Of a stretch of DNA of 64,000 nucleotides, positions 36,052-44,159 are shown in pieces. This DNA is from Pseudomonas frederiksbergensis. Its GTDB lineage: Bacteria; Pseudomonadota; Gammaproteobacteria; Pseudomonadales; Pseudomonadaceae. Both the position numbers and the translations under genes were made by a program. The stretch spans positions 4,298,001 to 4,362,000 of the forward strand of contig NZ_CP018319.1 in the NCBI RefSeq assembly GCF_001952935.1. Reading direction: 5' to 3'. A model generated the notes under the pieces. The model had not been told where the DNA came from. It worked only from the letters and a program-made list of their open reading frames with translations, and did no database searches. Position 1 is the stretch's first letter. Each line of letters begins with the position of its first letter.

Positions 36052-36162
36052 GATCGTTCCCACGCTCTGCGTGGGAATGCTTCAACGGACGCTCCGCGTT
36101 CGGCTCTGAAAGGGACGCGGAGCGTCCCGGGCTGCATTCCCACGCGGAGCGTGGGAACGATC
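36052..36162. repeat. Long palindromic repeat, family 'GATCGTTCCCACGC', copy 1
   Basis: The ends are GATCGTTCCCACGC and GCGTGGGAACGATC, with nested inverted segments (CTCTGCGTGGGAATGC / GCATTCCCACGCGGAG and GACGCTCCGCGT / ACGCGGAGCGTCC). Total about 111 bp. Related copies lie at 39671-39783, 39970-40082 and 51158-51268. It separates kdpC from kdpD. Confidence 0.9.
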
Positions 36163-36182
36163 AATGAGAGAGAACTTCAAGC

Positions 36183-38828
36183 ATGAGTGACTCCGGCCGC
36201 GCCGACGCGCTGTTAGCAGACCTGCCCCGCGACGGCCGTGGCCGGCTCAAGGTTTTTCTCGGTGCCGCGCCCGGTGTCGGCAAGACCTACGCCATGTTGC
36301 AAGCGGCCCACACCCAACTGCGTCAGGGCGTGAAAGTCATTGCCGGCGTGGTTGAAACCCACGGTCGCGCCGAGACCGAAGCGCTGCTCGGCGGCTTGCC
36401 GCAGCAGCCGTTGGTGCGCTCGGAATACCGTGGCGTGATGCTCGAAGAAATGGACCTCGACGGCTTGCTCGCTGCCAAACCGAAACTGGTGCTGGTGGAC
36501 GAACTGGCGCACAGCAACGCCCCCGGCAGTCGCCACACCAAACGTTGGCAAGACATCCAGGAACTGCTCGCGGCAGGCATCGACGTGTACACCACGGTCA
36601 ACGTCCAGCACCTGGAAAGTCTTAATGACAAAGTGCGTGGCATCACCGGTGTGCAGGTTCGCGAAACCCTGCCGGACTGGGTGCTGCAAGAAGCCTACGA
36701 ACTGCTGCTGATTGACCTGCCACCGCGCGAACTGCTCGAGCGTTTGCGCGATGGCAAGGTCTACGTGCCGGAGCAGGCGAGGGCGGCCATCGACGCGTTC
36801 TTCACCCAGACCAACCTCACGGCCCTGCGCGAACTGGCGATGCAAACTGCTGCCGCTCAGGTCGATGATGATTTGACTCAGGGCTATCGCCAGCTCGGCC
36901 AAGCGGCGCCCGCGGTGCGCGGTCGCCTGTTGGTCGGCGTCGATGGCGATGCACAGGCCGAGCGTCTGGTGCGTCATGCCAGTCGCGTCGCCCAGCGTCG
37001 GCATTTGCCGTGGAGCCTGGTGCATGTGGACAACGGCAGCGTGCGTGACGAGCAGTCACGGCTGCGTCTGCAAAGTGCCCAGCAATTGGCTGAACGCCTC
37101 GGCGGTGACGTGGTGCTGCTGCGTGCCGGCGAAGTGGCGAAAACCCTGATCCAGCACGCCTCCGAACGCCGCGCGAGCCTCGTGCTGGTCGGTCAGTCCC
37201 GACAACGTTTGCGCCGCCGGTTGTTCGGCGGCGGCCTGGCGTCACGGCTGCTGCGCGATGCGCGCGGACTGGAAATCAACGTCCTCGACAGCGATCACGA
37301 ACGGCATCAGCCGCGTCAGCGTTCGGCGCAGGCGCTGGTGTGGTTCGACTACGCACTGGCGCTGGTGGCGACGGTGCTCGCCACCGCATTGGCCTGGGCG
37401 GTGGCGAGTGTCTTGCCGCTGCCCAATATTTCGCTGGTGTTCCTCGCCGCGGTGTTGCTGGTGGCGGTGCGCAGCAGCCTCGGCCCGGCGCTGGCCTGTG
37501 CGGCGCTATCGTTTCTTACCTATGACTTTCTGTTCATCCCGCCGAATTTCTCGTTCGCCATCCAACGCGAAGAAGACGTGCTGACCTTGCTGTTCTTCCT
37601 GCTGATGGCGGCGCTCACCGGTAACCTCGCGGCCCGCCAACGGCGGCAATTGCAGGCGCTGCGCGACACCCAGGAAGAGACCACCGAACTGCTCGACCTG
37701 TCGCGCAAACTCACCGCTGCCACCGACCGCCAGGCAGTGGTCAGCGCAGCGGCCCAGCACCTCGATGGCTGGAGTGATCTGCAACTGTGCCTGCTCAATC
37801 GAGACGGCCAGGGCGGCTGGAAAGTCGAAACCGGTGGCCCGCTGGAGTTTTCCGAAGCCGAGCGTGCTGCTGCCGATTGGGCCTGGCAACACGATCAACC
37901 GGCCGGCGCGGGCACCGGCACGTTGCCGTTCGGGCGTTGGTGGTGGTGGCCGTTGTCGGTGGAAGACGGGCCGCTGGCATTGCTCGGTGTGTGCGCCAAA
38001 GAGGGCCAGACCTTGAGCGGCCAGCGTCGGCGTTTGTTGACCGCGCTGAGCCAGCCACTGGCCCAGGCGCTGGCCCGCGCGCAATTGGCCGAAGACCTGG
38101 AAGCCGCCCGGCTGCACGGCGAAACCGAGCAACTGCGCAGTGCCTTGCTGGCCTCGGTGTCCCACGATTTGCGCACGCCGCTGACCTCCATGCGCGGCAG
38201 CATCGACAGCCTGTTGGCCCTCGGTGAGGCGATCCCGCTGGAGGATCGCCGCGAACTGCTTGAAGGCACTCGCGATGAAGCCGAGCGCCTCGATCGCTAC
38301 ATCCAGAACCTGCTGGACATGACCCGCCTCGGGCACGGCGCCCTGAAGCTGGCGCGGGACTGGGTGTCGCCGGCCGACATCGTCGGCAGTTCGCTCAATC
38401 GTCTGCGCGCCGTGCTGGCGCCGTTGCAGGTGACCACCGAAGTGCCGCCGCAGTTGCCGCTGCTGTACGTCCACGCCGCGCTGATCGAACAGGCACTGGT
38501 CAACGTGCTGGAAAACGCCGCGCGGTTTTCACCGCCTCACGGTCGCCTGCAATTGCGCGCCGGGGCCGACGACAGTGAGCTGTTTTTTTCGGTGAGCGAT
38601 GAAGGGCCGGGGATTCCTCCGGAGGATCGGGAGAAGATTTTCGACATGTTCTACACCGCCGCGCGCGGTGATCGTGGCGGGCAGGGGACCGGGCTGGGGC
38701 TGGCGATCTGTCAGGGCATGGTCGGTGCCCATGGCGGGCGGATCAGCGTCGCCGATGGCATCGAAGGGCGGGGCACCTGCATCACTTTGCACCTGCCGTT
38801 GCAGGCTCAGCCGAACTTTGAAAATTAA
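36183..38828 (+). CDS. kdpD: Sensor histidine kinase KdpD
   Basis: 881 residues. Domains in order: the KdpD N-terminal domain with Walker A GAAPGVGKTYAML (about 28-40) and LVLVDELAHSNAPGSRH; a universal-stress-protein-like domain (about 245-370); four closely spaced membrane helices (about 390-500); a GAF-like region; and the HisKA box SVSHDLRTPLT with H661. The C-terminal HATPase domain carries NVLENAARFSPP, DEGPGIPPEDR and GTGLGLAIC. It senses low potassium or turgor and phosphorylates KdpE. It lies after kdpC with a repeat between, and 68 bp before kdpE. Confidence 0.96.
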   Translation: MSDSGRADALLADLPRDGRGRLKVFLGAAPGVGKTYAMLQAAHTQLRQGVKVIAGVVETHGRAETEALLGGLPQQPLVRSEYRGVMLEEMDLDGLLAAKPKLVLVDELAHSNAPGSRHTKRWQDIQELLAAGIDVYTTVNVQHLESLNDKVRGITGVQVRETLPDWVLQEAYELLLIDLPPRELLERLRDGKVYVPEQARAAIDAFFTQTNLTALRELAMQTAAAQVDDDLTQGYRQLGQAAPAVRGRLLVGVDGDAQAERLVRHASRVAQRRHLPWSLVHVDNGSVRDEQSRLRLQSAQQLAERLGGDVVLLRAGEVAKTLIQHASERRASLVLVGQSRQRLRRRLFGGGLASRLLRDARGLEINVLDSDHERHQPRQRSAQALVWFDYALALVATVLATALAWAVASVLPLPNISLVFLAAVLLVAVRSSLGPALACAALSFLTYDFLFIPPNFSFAIQREEDVLTLLFFLLMAALTGNLAARQRRQLQALRDTQEETTELLDLSRKLTAATDRQAVVSAAAQHLDGWSDLQLCLLNRDGQGGWKVETGGPLEFSEAERAAADWAWQHDQPAGAGTGTLPFGRWWWWPLSVEDGPLALLGVCAKEGQTLSGQRRRLLTALSQPLAQALARAQLAEDLEAARLHGETEQLRSALLASVSHDLRTPLTSMRGSIDSLLALGEAIPLEDRRELLEGTRDEAERLDRYIQNLLDMTRLGHGALKLARDWVSPADIVGSSLNRLRAVLAPLQVTTEVPPQLPLLYVHAALIEQALVNVLENAARFSPPHGRLQLRAGADDSELFFSVSDEGPGIPPEDREKIFDMFYTAARGDRGGQGTGLGLAICQGMVGAHGGRISVADGIEGRGTCITLHLPLQAQPNFEN

Positions 38829-38896
38829 GAACCGAAAGTGAAGCCTGATCGCGCTTGCGTTACTCTCTTGCCACTTCTTTGTGTTGATGTGAACTC

Positions 38897-39595
38897 ATGA
38901 GCCAGACCGCGACCATTTTGGTCATCGACGACGAACCGCAGATCCGTAAATTCCTGCGCATCAGCCTTGTTTCCCAAGGCTACAAAGTGCTGGAAGCCGG
39001 CACCGGCACCGAAGGCCTGGCCCAGGCGGCGCTGAATAAACCGGACTTGCTGGTGCTCGACCTCGGTTTGCCGGACATGGACGGCCAACAGGTGCTGCGC
39101 GAGTTTCGCGAGTGGTCGACGGTGCCGGTGTTGGTGCTCTCGGTGCGCGCCAGTGAAAGGCAGAAAGTCGAAGCGCTCGACAACGGCGCCAACGACTACG
39201 TGACCAAGCCGTTTGGCATTCAGGAGTTCCTGGCCCGGGTTCGTGCGTTGTTGCGTCAGGCTCCGGCGGGAGAAGCGCAGCAAGCGGCGCTGGCGTTCGG
39301 CCCGTTGACCGTGGATCTGGCGTATCGCCGGGTGTTGCTCGACGGCACCGAAGTCGCGCTGACCCGCAAGGAATACGCGGTGCTGGCGCAACTGGCGCGG
39401 CATCCAGGGCGGGTCATCACCCAGCAGCAATTGCTCAAGGATATCTGGGGGCCGACCCATACCGAAGACAGTCACTACCTGCGGATTGTGGTTGGGCACC
39501 TGCGCCAGAAACTGGCGGATGACCCGACTCAGCCGCGATTCATCGTCACCGAGGCTGGGGTCGGGTATCGGTTGTTGAGTGAGGACAGCCTTTAG
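38897..39595 (+). CDS. kdpE: Response regulator KdpE
   Basis: 232 residues. The receiver domain has the acidic pocket (VIDDEPQIRKFL), phosphoacceptor D55 in LVLDLGLPDMDG and the Lys of DYVTKPF. The C-terminal OmpR-type winged helix shows LTRKEYAVLAQLARHPGRVIT and HYLRIVVGHLRQKL. It activates kdpFABC when phosphorylated by KdpD. The ribosome site is weak, so expression may depend on kdpD translation. The duplicated repeat region follows directly. Confidence 0.96.
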   Translation: MSQTATILVIDDEPQIRKFLRISLVSQGYKVLEAGTGTEGLAQAALNKPDLLVLDLGLPDMDGQQVLREFREWSTVPVLVLSVRASERQKVEALDNGANDYVTKPFGIQEFLARVRALLRQAPAGEAQQAALAFGPLTVDLAYRRVLLDGTEVALTRKEYAVLAQLARHPGRVITQQQLLKDIWGPTHTEDSHYLRIVVGHLRQKLADDPTQPRFIVTEAGVGYRLLSEDSL

Positions 39596-39670
39596 ATTTT
39601 GTGTTGAATGATCCGGCCCCATCGCGATCAATTCCGGTGTCTTGTAAAACTCGAAAAACCGGCCTTACCT

Positions 39671-39783
39671 GATCGTTCCCACGCTCTGCGTGGGAATGCC
39701 GCCATGGACGCTCTGCGTCCGCTTTGGAAGTCGTGACGCAGAGCGTCACAGGATGCATTCCCACGCAGAGCGTGGGAACGATC
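39671..39783. repeat. Long palindromic repeat, family 'GATCGTTCCCACGC', copy 2
   Basis: Same ends and nested inverted segments as the copy at 36052. Here the inner arms are ACGCTCTGCGTCC and GACGCAGAGCGTC. It is part of the first 299-bp unit. Confidence 0.9.
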
Positions 39784-39969
39784 ATCGGATCGCGCGAACG
39801 ACTCAGATTTTGTAGGAGCAAGGCTTGCCCGCGATGAGGCCAGATGCTTCACCCGAGAACCTCAGGAATCCCGCTCATTCTCATACCGATCCAACGTATC
39901 CCGCGCAATCTCCCGCCCCAGCGCGATCAATTCCGGCGCCTCGTGAAACTCGAAAAACCGGCTTTACCT

Positions 39970-40082
39970 GATCGTTCCCACGCTCTGCGTGGGAATGCCG
40001 CCATGGACGCTCTGCGTCCGCTTTGGAAGTCGTGACGCGGAGCGTCACAGGATGCATTCCCACGCAGAGCGTGGGAACGATC
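39970..40082. repeat. Long palindromic repeat, family 'GATCGTTCCCACGC', copy 3
   Basis: Nearly identical to copy 2 because it was duplicated with it. One inner-arm base differs (GACGCGGAGCGTC). Confidence 0.9.
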
Positions 40083-40160
40083 ATCGGATCGCGCGATCGA
40101 TTCAGATTCTGTAGGAGCAAGGCTTGCCCGCGATGAGGCCAGATGTTTCACCCGAGAACC

Positions 40161-41201
40161 TCAGGAATCCCGCTCATTCTCATACCGGTCCAGCGTATCC
40201 CGCGCAATCTCCCGCCCCAGCGCGATTAGTTCCGGCGCCTTGTAAAACTCGAAAAACCGACACACTCGCTTTGGCACGTTGATCAAAATGTCCGGCGGAT
40301 AACCGGCGATCTTGTACTGCGCCAATGAGGTCTGCATCACCTCGAAACTCTGGTTGATCAGGTCCAGCAAAGACGCCGGGCCGACGTTGTCGATGATGAA
40401 CGAACCGGTAGCGGACTTCGGTGCGCCGTCGCGTTCGGGGGCGGCGGCCGGTTGCTGGGCTTCGGGTTCGGCGGACTCGATCCACGGGTTGATATCGGCT
40501 GCTTCTGCCATCAACGCTTCCTTTTCCAGCAGCAGCAATTGTTCCGCCTGTTTGCGGCGGAAAGGCAATTTTGAACCGAGCGAGTTGATCAGGCTGTCGA
40601 AACGGGTCTTGAATGCCGCCGGACGCTGGATCACCGGCAGTTGATAGTGGCGCTGGTTGGTGGAGTTGAGGTTGACCGCGATGATCAGGTCGCAATGACT
40701 CGACACCACCGGCACGATCGGTAAAGGGTTGAGGATGCCGCCGTCCACCAGCATGCGGTTGCCCTGCATCACCGGGGTGAACAGGCTGGGAATCGCCGCC
40801 GAGGCGCGCATGGCCTGGTGCAGGCAGCCCTCCTGAAACCAGATTTCCTGCTGGTTGGTCAGGTCGGTGGCCACCGCCGTGTAGGGGATGCGCAAGTCTT
40901 CGATATTGATCTCGCCGACGATCTTGCGGATCTGCCCGAAAACCTTCTCCCCGCGAATCGCACCCAGACGAAAACTGACGTCCACCAGACGCAAGACGTC
41001 GAGATAATCCAGGCTTTCGATCCAGTTACGGTAATCGTCGAGTTTGCCGGCGGCATAGATCCCGCCGACCACTGCGCCCATGGAACATCCAGCGATACAG
41101 GCAATGTCGTAGCCACGCCGTTCGATTTCTTCAATGACCCCGATATGGGCGTAGCCCCGGGCTCCACCTGAGCCCAGCACCAGCGCGACACGCTTTTTCA
41201 T
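40161..41201 (-). CDS. Patatin-like phospholipase (RssA-like)
   Basis: 346 residues from ATG 41201 (MKKRVALVLGSGGARGYAHIG), with CGAGGG about eight bases upstream. The longer frame to 41363 precedes the conserved start. The Ser-Asp catalytic dyad is evident: nucleophile Ser in GCSMGAVVGG, the oxyanion GSGGARG at the N-terminus and Asp in LVDGGILNP. Such proteins are cytoplasmic or membrane-associated lipid acyl hydrolases. The C-terminal 100 residues after the dyad domain are variable. The 3' end has been copied twice downstream (see the 39612-40257 repeat). The physiological substrate is unknown. Confidence 0.9.
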   Translation of the reverse strand: MKKRVALVLGSGGARGYAHIGVIEEIERRGYDIACIAGCSMGAVVGGIYAAGKLDDYRNWIESLDYLDVLRLVDVSFRLGAIRGEKVFGQIRKIVGEINIEDLRIPYTAVATDLTNQQEIWFQEGCLHQAMRASAAIPSLFTPVMQGNRMLVDGGILNPLPIVPVVSSHCDLIIAVNLNSTNQRHYQLPVIQRPAAFKTRFDSLINSLGSKLPFRRKQAEQLLLLEKEALMAEAADINPWIESAEPEAQQPAAAPERDGAPKSATGSFIIDNVGPASLLDLINQSFEVMQTSLAQYKIAGYPPDILINVPKRVCRFFEFYKAPELIALGREIARDTLDRYENERDS

Positions 41202-41423
41202 GAATCGCCCTCGTCTGACAAGGTTCAACAATGCACCCATCGAGGCCCGCGCTTCAATCGCTAAGGTCGTTCGGCGAGGCGAGGGCGTCGTTTTTTCGAC
41301 ACTCTTTGGCGGCAGATGGGTATTCTCGCGAGCGCTAGAGTTTCCGAGGCGGGGCCAAGGCACTTTTCACGTGCCAGACCGTCTTAACTGCACGACTGTT
41401 TACCTATCTTTGAGGTGTGAAAA

Positions 41424-41702
41424 ATGAAAGTCTGGATCTGTGTGCCGTTGATTGCCCTGGCACTCGCCGGTTGTGCCGGTAAAACCGCTTACCGTGACAG
41501 CTGCGGTAGCCAGCTCGACGCCGCCTGGCATGAACTGGACCTGGCCAAAGTCGAAGGCTTTGCCGGGACCGTCAGCTACTCCAAGGCGCTGTCGTTGTTG
41601 ACCGGTGCCAAGACCCAGCAGCAATTCGAAGCCTATGAGGGCTGTACCAAGAAGGCCGAGAAAGCACGTTTTTACATTCGTGAGTCGCGCGCGGGACGCT
41701 GA
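41424..41702 (+). CDS. Small lipoprotein of unknown function
   Basis: 92 residues. The signal peptide MKVWICVPLIALALAGCAGK has a lipobox LAGC, so the mature lipoprotein begins at Cys17. The remainder is helical and charged, with two further Cys (DSCGS, EGCTK) that could pair. Segments such as LDAAWHELDLAKVEGFAGTV and SYSKALSLLTGAKTQ suggest a TPR-like helical hairpin. I know no function. The gene has GAGG upstream and lies divergent from the patatin gene and before the CHAD gene. Confidence 0.82.
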   Translation: MKVWICVPLIALALAGCAGKTAYRDSCGSQLDAAWHELDLAKVEGFAGTVSYSKALSLLTGAKTQQQFEAYEGCTKKAEKARFYIRESRAGR

Positions 41703-41790
41703 AAACCGCTCTAAGCTCTAAGCTGCTTGCGATAAGTCAGTCGCCCCGGATTTCGGCTGGCGGCTGGCAGCTGTTTACGGAGTAACTCCC

Positions 41791-42549
41791 ATGATTAACC
41801 GGTTGGTGGCTCATGTCCTGGGCCTGGAAGTCCGTTTGCTGGCCTGTCAGGCACGCTTGAGTGCGCGCACCGACCCTGAAGCGCTGCACGATCTGCGCAC
41901 CACGGTTCGCCGTTTGCGCAGTCTGCTGCGACCATTGCGTGGTTTGCCCGGGGTCGAACAGCTGGAAGCGGCGGCGTCCCGGGTCGGCGACCTGACCACG
42001 CCATTGCGTGATCGCGAAGTGCTGGCGGCCTACCTGCTCGAGCATGATCAACCCGAGGCTGCCCATCGGCGTATGGCGCAAATGGCCGAGGCTTATCCGG
42101 CGGTCGCGACGAGTCCTGAAGTGGCGCAGGTGCTGATGATCCTCGATGCCTTTCCGCGTTTTTTGCGGGCCGCCCAACGTCAGGGCCTGGTCAAGGGCTT
42201 GCGTCAGCGCATCGAAAAACGCTTGGCCAAGCAGTGGAAAAAACTCGACGAAGCCCTGCACGATCCGGCACATGATCGCCACCGATTGCGCCTGCTGATC
42301 AAGCGCGTGCGCTATGGCATCGACGCCTATCCTGAACTGGATCGACTGCCGAAAGCGGCGATGCCGCGCTTGAAGTCCGCGCAAGGTGCCTTGGGCGATT
42401 GGCACGATTGCTTGCAATGGCTGGCCATGGCCGAGCAGGAAACCGATTTGCAGCCCTGCGTCGCAGCCTGGAAAACGGCCATGGCCAAGGCCGAAGACCG
42501 CGCCGACCGCGTCCTCGACAAACTCAGCGCTGCCTGTTTCAAATCCTGA
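41791..42549 (+). CDS. CHAD-domain protein
   Basis: 252 residues, all helical. The conserved His/Arg pattern of CHAD domains is visible: EALHDLRTTVRRLRSLLRPL near 30-50 and HRLRLLIKRVRYGIDAY near 165-180, followed by LKSAQGALGDWHDCLQWL. CHAD domains bind inorganic polyphosphate through these basic helices. No CYTH phosphatase domain is fused. The ribosome site GGAGTAACTCCC precedes the ATG. A REP pair follows. Confidence 0.87.
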   Translation: MINRLVAHVLGLEVRLLACQARLSARTDPEALHDLRTTVRRLRSLLRPLRGLPGVEQLEAAASRVGDLTTPLRDREVLAAYLLEHDQPEAAHRRMAQMAEAYPAVATSPEVAQVLMILDAFPRFLRAAQRQGLVKGLRQRIEKRLAKQWKKLDEALHDPAHDRHRLRLLIKRVRYGIDAYPELDRLPKAAMPRLKSAQGALGDWHDCLQWLAMAEQETDLQPCVAAWKTAMAKAEDRADRVLDKLSAACFKS

Positions 42550-42564
42550 AACCACCACATACCC

Positions 42565-42655
42565 CTGTGGGAGCGGGCTTGCTCGCGAAGACGCCAGCAC
42601 ATTCAAAACAGATGTGACTGACAGACCGCTTTCGCGAGCAAGCCCGCTCCCACAG
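42565..42655. repeat. REP pair (inverted)
   Basis: The left arm CTGTGGGAGCGGGCTTGCTC and its inverted copy ending GCTCCCACAG lie about 45 bp apart. It is a typical Pseudomonas REP doublet in the intergenic space after the CHAD gene. Confidence 0.88.
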
Positions 42656-42788
42656 TTGATCACTGTTGAATGTTGAATCGATGTCCGGCATGCGGCCTAT
42701 CTGTCAGTCTCTTTGGCCGGAATAAGCGCTGTGCCATCCCCGCTGGCTGGTTAAGATCCCTTCGTCCTTTTCCCATACCGAGGTTTCC

Positions 42789-43586
42789 ATGCGCTTTTCC
42801 GATCTGCTCGACGCTGTCCGCAGCCAGCCGCTGGAGCTGTCTATTCCGGCCAAATGGGCTCAGGGGCGTGCCAGTTTCGGTGGCCTGGTGGCCGCCTTGC
42901 AGTACGAAGCCATGCGCGCGAAGGTCCCGGCGGATCGTCCGGTGCGCTCGCTGTCGATCACCTTTGTCGGTCCGGTCGAGCCTGAGGTGCCGGTCAGCTT
43001 TGAAGTCGATGTGTTGCGCGAAGGGAAGGCTGTCAGCCAGGTGCTGGGTCGGGCGATGCAGAACGGCCAAGTGGTGACGTTGGTCCAGGGCAGCTTCGGC
43101 GCCTCGCGACTGTCGGAAGTGGCGGTGATCGCCGAACCGGCACCCGAGATGAAGCACTGGGACGATTGTCAGGAACTGCCGTTCATCAAAGGGGTACTCC
43201 CGGAGTTCATGCAGCATCTGGCGATGCGCTGGAGTGTCGGCGGTCTGCCGTTCACGGGCAACAAATCCCGCGAGATGGGCGGCTGGGTGCGCTTGCGCGG
43301 GGACGTGAAGGAAGAAGCGGTCAGCGAAGCGCATATTTTAGCGCTGGTTGACGCCTGGCCACCGGCCCTGATGCCGCACCTGAGTAAACCGGCGATGGGC
43401 AGCACGCAGACCTGGACCATCGAATTCGTTCAGCCGTTGCTGGAACTGAGCACGCTGGACTGGTGCAAATACCTGGTTGAAACCGAACATGCCGCTGACG
43501 GCTACGGTCATGCGGCCGCGAAATTGTGGAACGCGGATGGTCAGTTGATTGCCATGAGCCGGCAGACGGTGACGATTTTTGCCTGA
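42789..43586 (+). CDS. Thioesterase-superfamily protein (TesB-like double hotdog)
   Basis: 265 residues with two hotdog halves. The first half shows WAQGRASFGGLVAALQYEAM and LSITFVGPVEPEVPV. The second shows LRGDVKEEAVSEAHILALVDAWPP and TWTIEFVQPL. This matches the acyl-CoA thioesterase/HotDog_like family (4HBT_3). It probably hydrolyses a CoA thioester in the cytoplasm. The CGAGG site precedes the ATG. Its stop is directly adjacent to the stop of the convergent Mpo1-like gene. Confidence 0.85.
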   Translation: MRFSDLLDAVRSQPLELSIPAKWAQGRASFGGLVAALQYEAMRAKVPADRPVRSLSITFVGPVEPEVPVSFEVDVLREGKAVSQVLGRAMQNGQVVTLVQGSFGASRLSEVAVIAEPAPEMKHWDDCQELPFIKGVLPEFMQHLAMRWSVGGLPFTGNKSREMGGWVRLRGDVKEEAVSEAHILALVDAWPPALMPHLSKPAMGSTQTWTIEFVQPLLELSTLDWCKYLVETEHAADGYGHAAAKLWNADGQLIAMSRQTVTIFA

Positions 43587-43934
43587 TCAGTGACGACGGT
43601 GGCGCTCACGCCAGGCGCGCCACCAGCCGCCGCTCAGGAAGAACCGCGGAAAGGTCAGAAATTGCTCGACCAGCAAGCGCGACACGGCATCCTTGCGATC
43701 ACTGAACGGCTCGGAGGCTTGCGCCTCCAGGCGGTGACCGTGGCGTTGCAGGCCGATAAAGCCAATCGCGACATTGGTAAAACTCAGACTGAACACGCCC
43801 GAGACAATCAGCAGAAACGCCACGATGAACAGCGGCACGGCAATCAGGTGCAGCACCAGATTGGTCGGGTGCTGGTGATTGTTCGGGTACGCGCGCCATT
43901 GCCAGGCGGGAAGGTTGGGATGACGTTTGCCCAT
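43587..43934 (-). CDS. Small membrane protein, Mpo1/DUF962-like
   Basis: 115 residues from ATG 43934 (MGKRHPNLPAWQWRAYPNNH). The N-terminal HPxNxxxHxxxxPL-type signature (HQHPTNLVLHLIAVPL) is characteristic of Mpo1-like/DUF962 proteins. Two hydrophobic stretches follow (LIAVPLFIVAFLLIVSGVFSL, FTNVAIGFIGLQ). The C-terminus has RLLVEQFLTFPRFFLSGGWW and a basic tail. Yeast Mpo1 is a fatty-acid dioxygenase; the bacterial role is unproven. Confidence 0.78.
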   Translation of the reverse strand: MGKRHPNLPAWQWRAYPNNHQHPTNLVLHLIAVPLFIVAFLLIVSGVFSLSFTNVAIGFIGLQRHGHRLEAQASEPFSDRKDAVSRLLVEQFLTFPRFFLSGGWWRAWRERHRRH

Positions 43935-44060
43935 GATGCTAATCCTTGGTTCGTTGAGGCTCTTGAACAAAGAATAGGCCGGGGCAAACCAGTCGGCGAA
44001 TCAAGGCTGGCTATCGAAGTGATAGGTGTCATGTTCGCAATTGATGTTGACCGGGCTGGC

Positions 44061-44156
44061 GCCTTCGCGAGCAAGCCCGCTTCCACAGTAAATCTCTTTT
44101 GTACCAAAAATTAATGGCCACTGAAGATCACCTGTGGGAGCCTGCTCGCGATGGGG
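44061..44156. repeat. Degenerate REP pair
   Basis: Two inverted arms (CTTCGCGAGCAAGCCCGCTT at left, CTGTGGGAGCCTGCTCGCGA at right) are separated by about 43 bp. The right copy has lost a few bases of the usual palindrome. Confidence 0.75.
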
Positions 44157-44159
44157 CTC

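Larger units (their letters stand above)
39612..40257. repeat. 299-bp tandem duplication carrying the 3' end of the patatin gene
   Basis: Segment 39659-39957 and segment 39958-40257 are about 96% alike, with roughly a dozen mismatches. Each holds one long palindromic repeat, one short REP-like half and the last ~100 bp of the patatin-like gene. In the second copy that end is the real gene end; in the first (about 39862-39957) it is a detached copy. A third, shorter piece of the same gene end lies at 39612-39658. The array therefore grew by tandem duplication. Confidence 0.9.

Noticed and set aside
39612..40257. CRISPR array
   Set aside because: The repeated units are about 299 bp long, contain coding remnants and have no short unique spacers.
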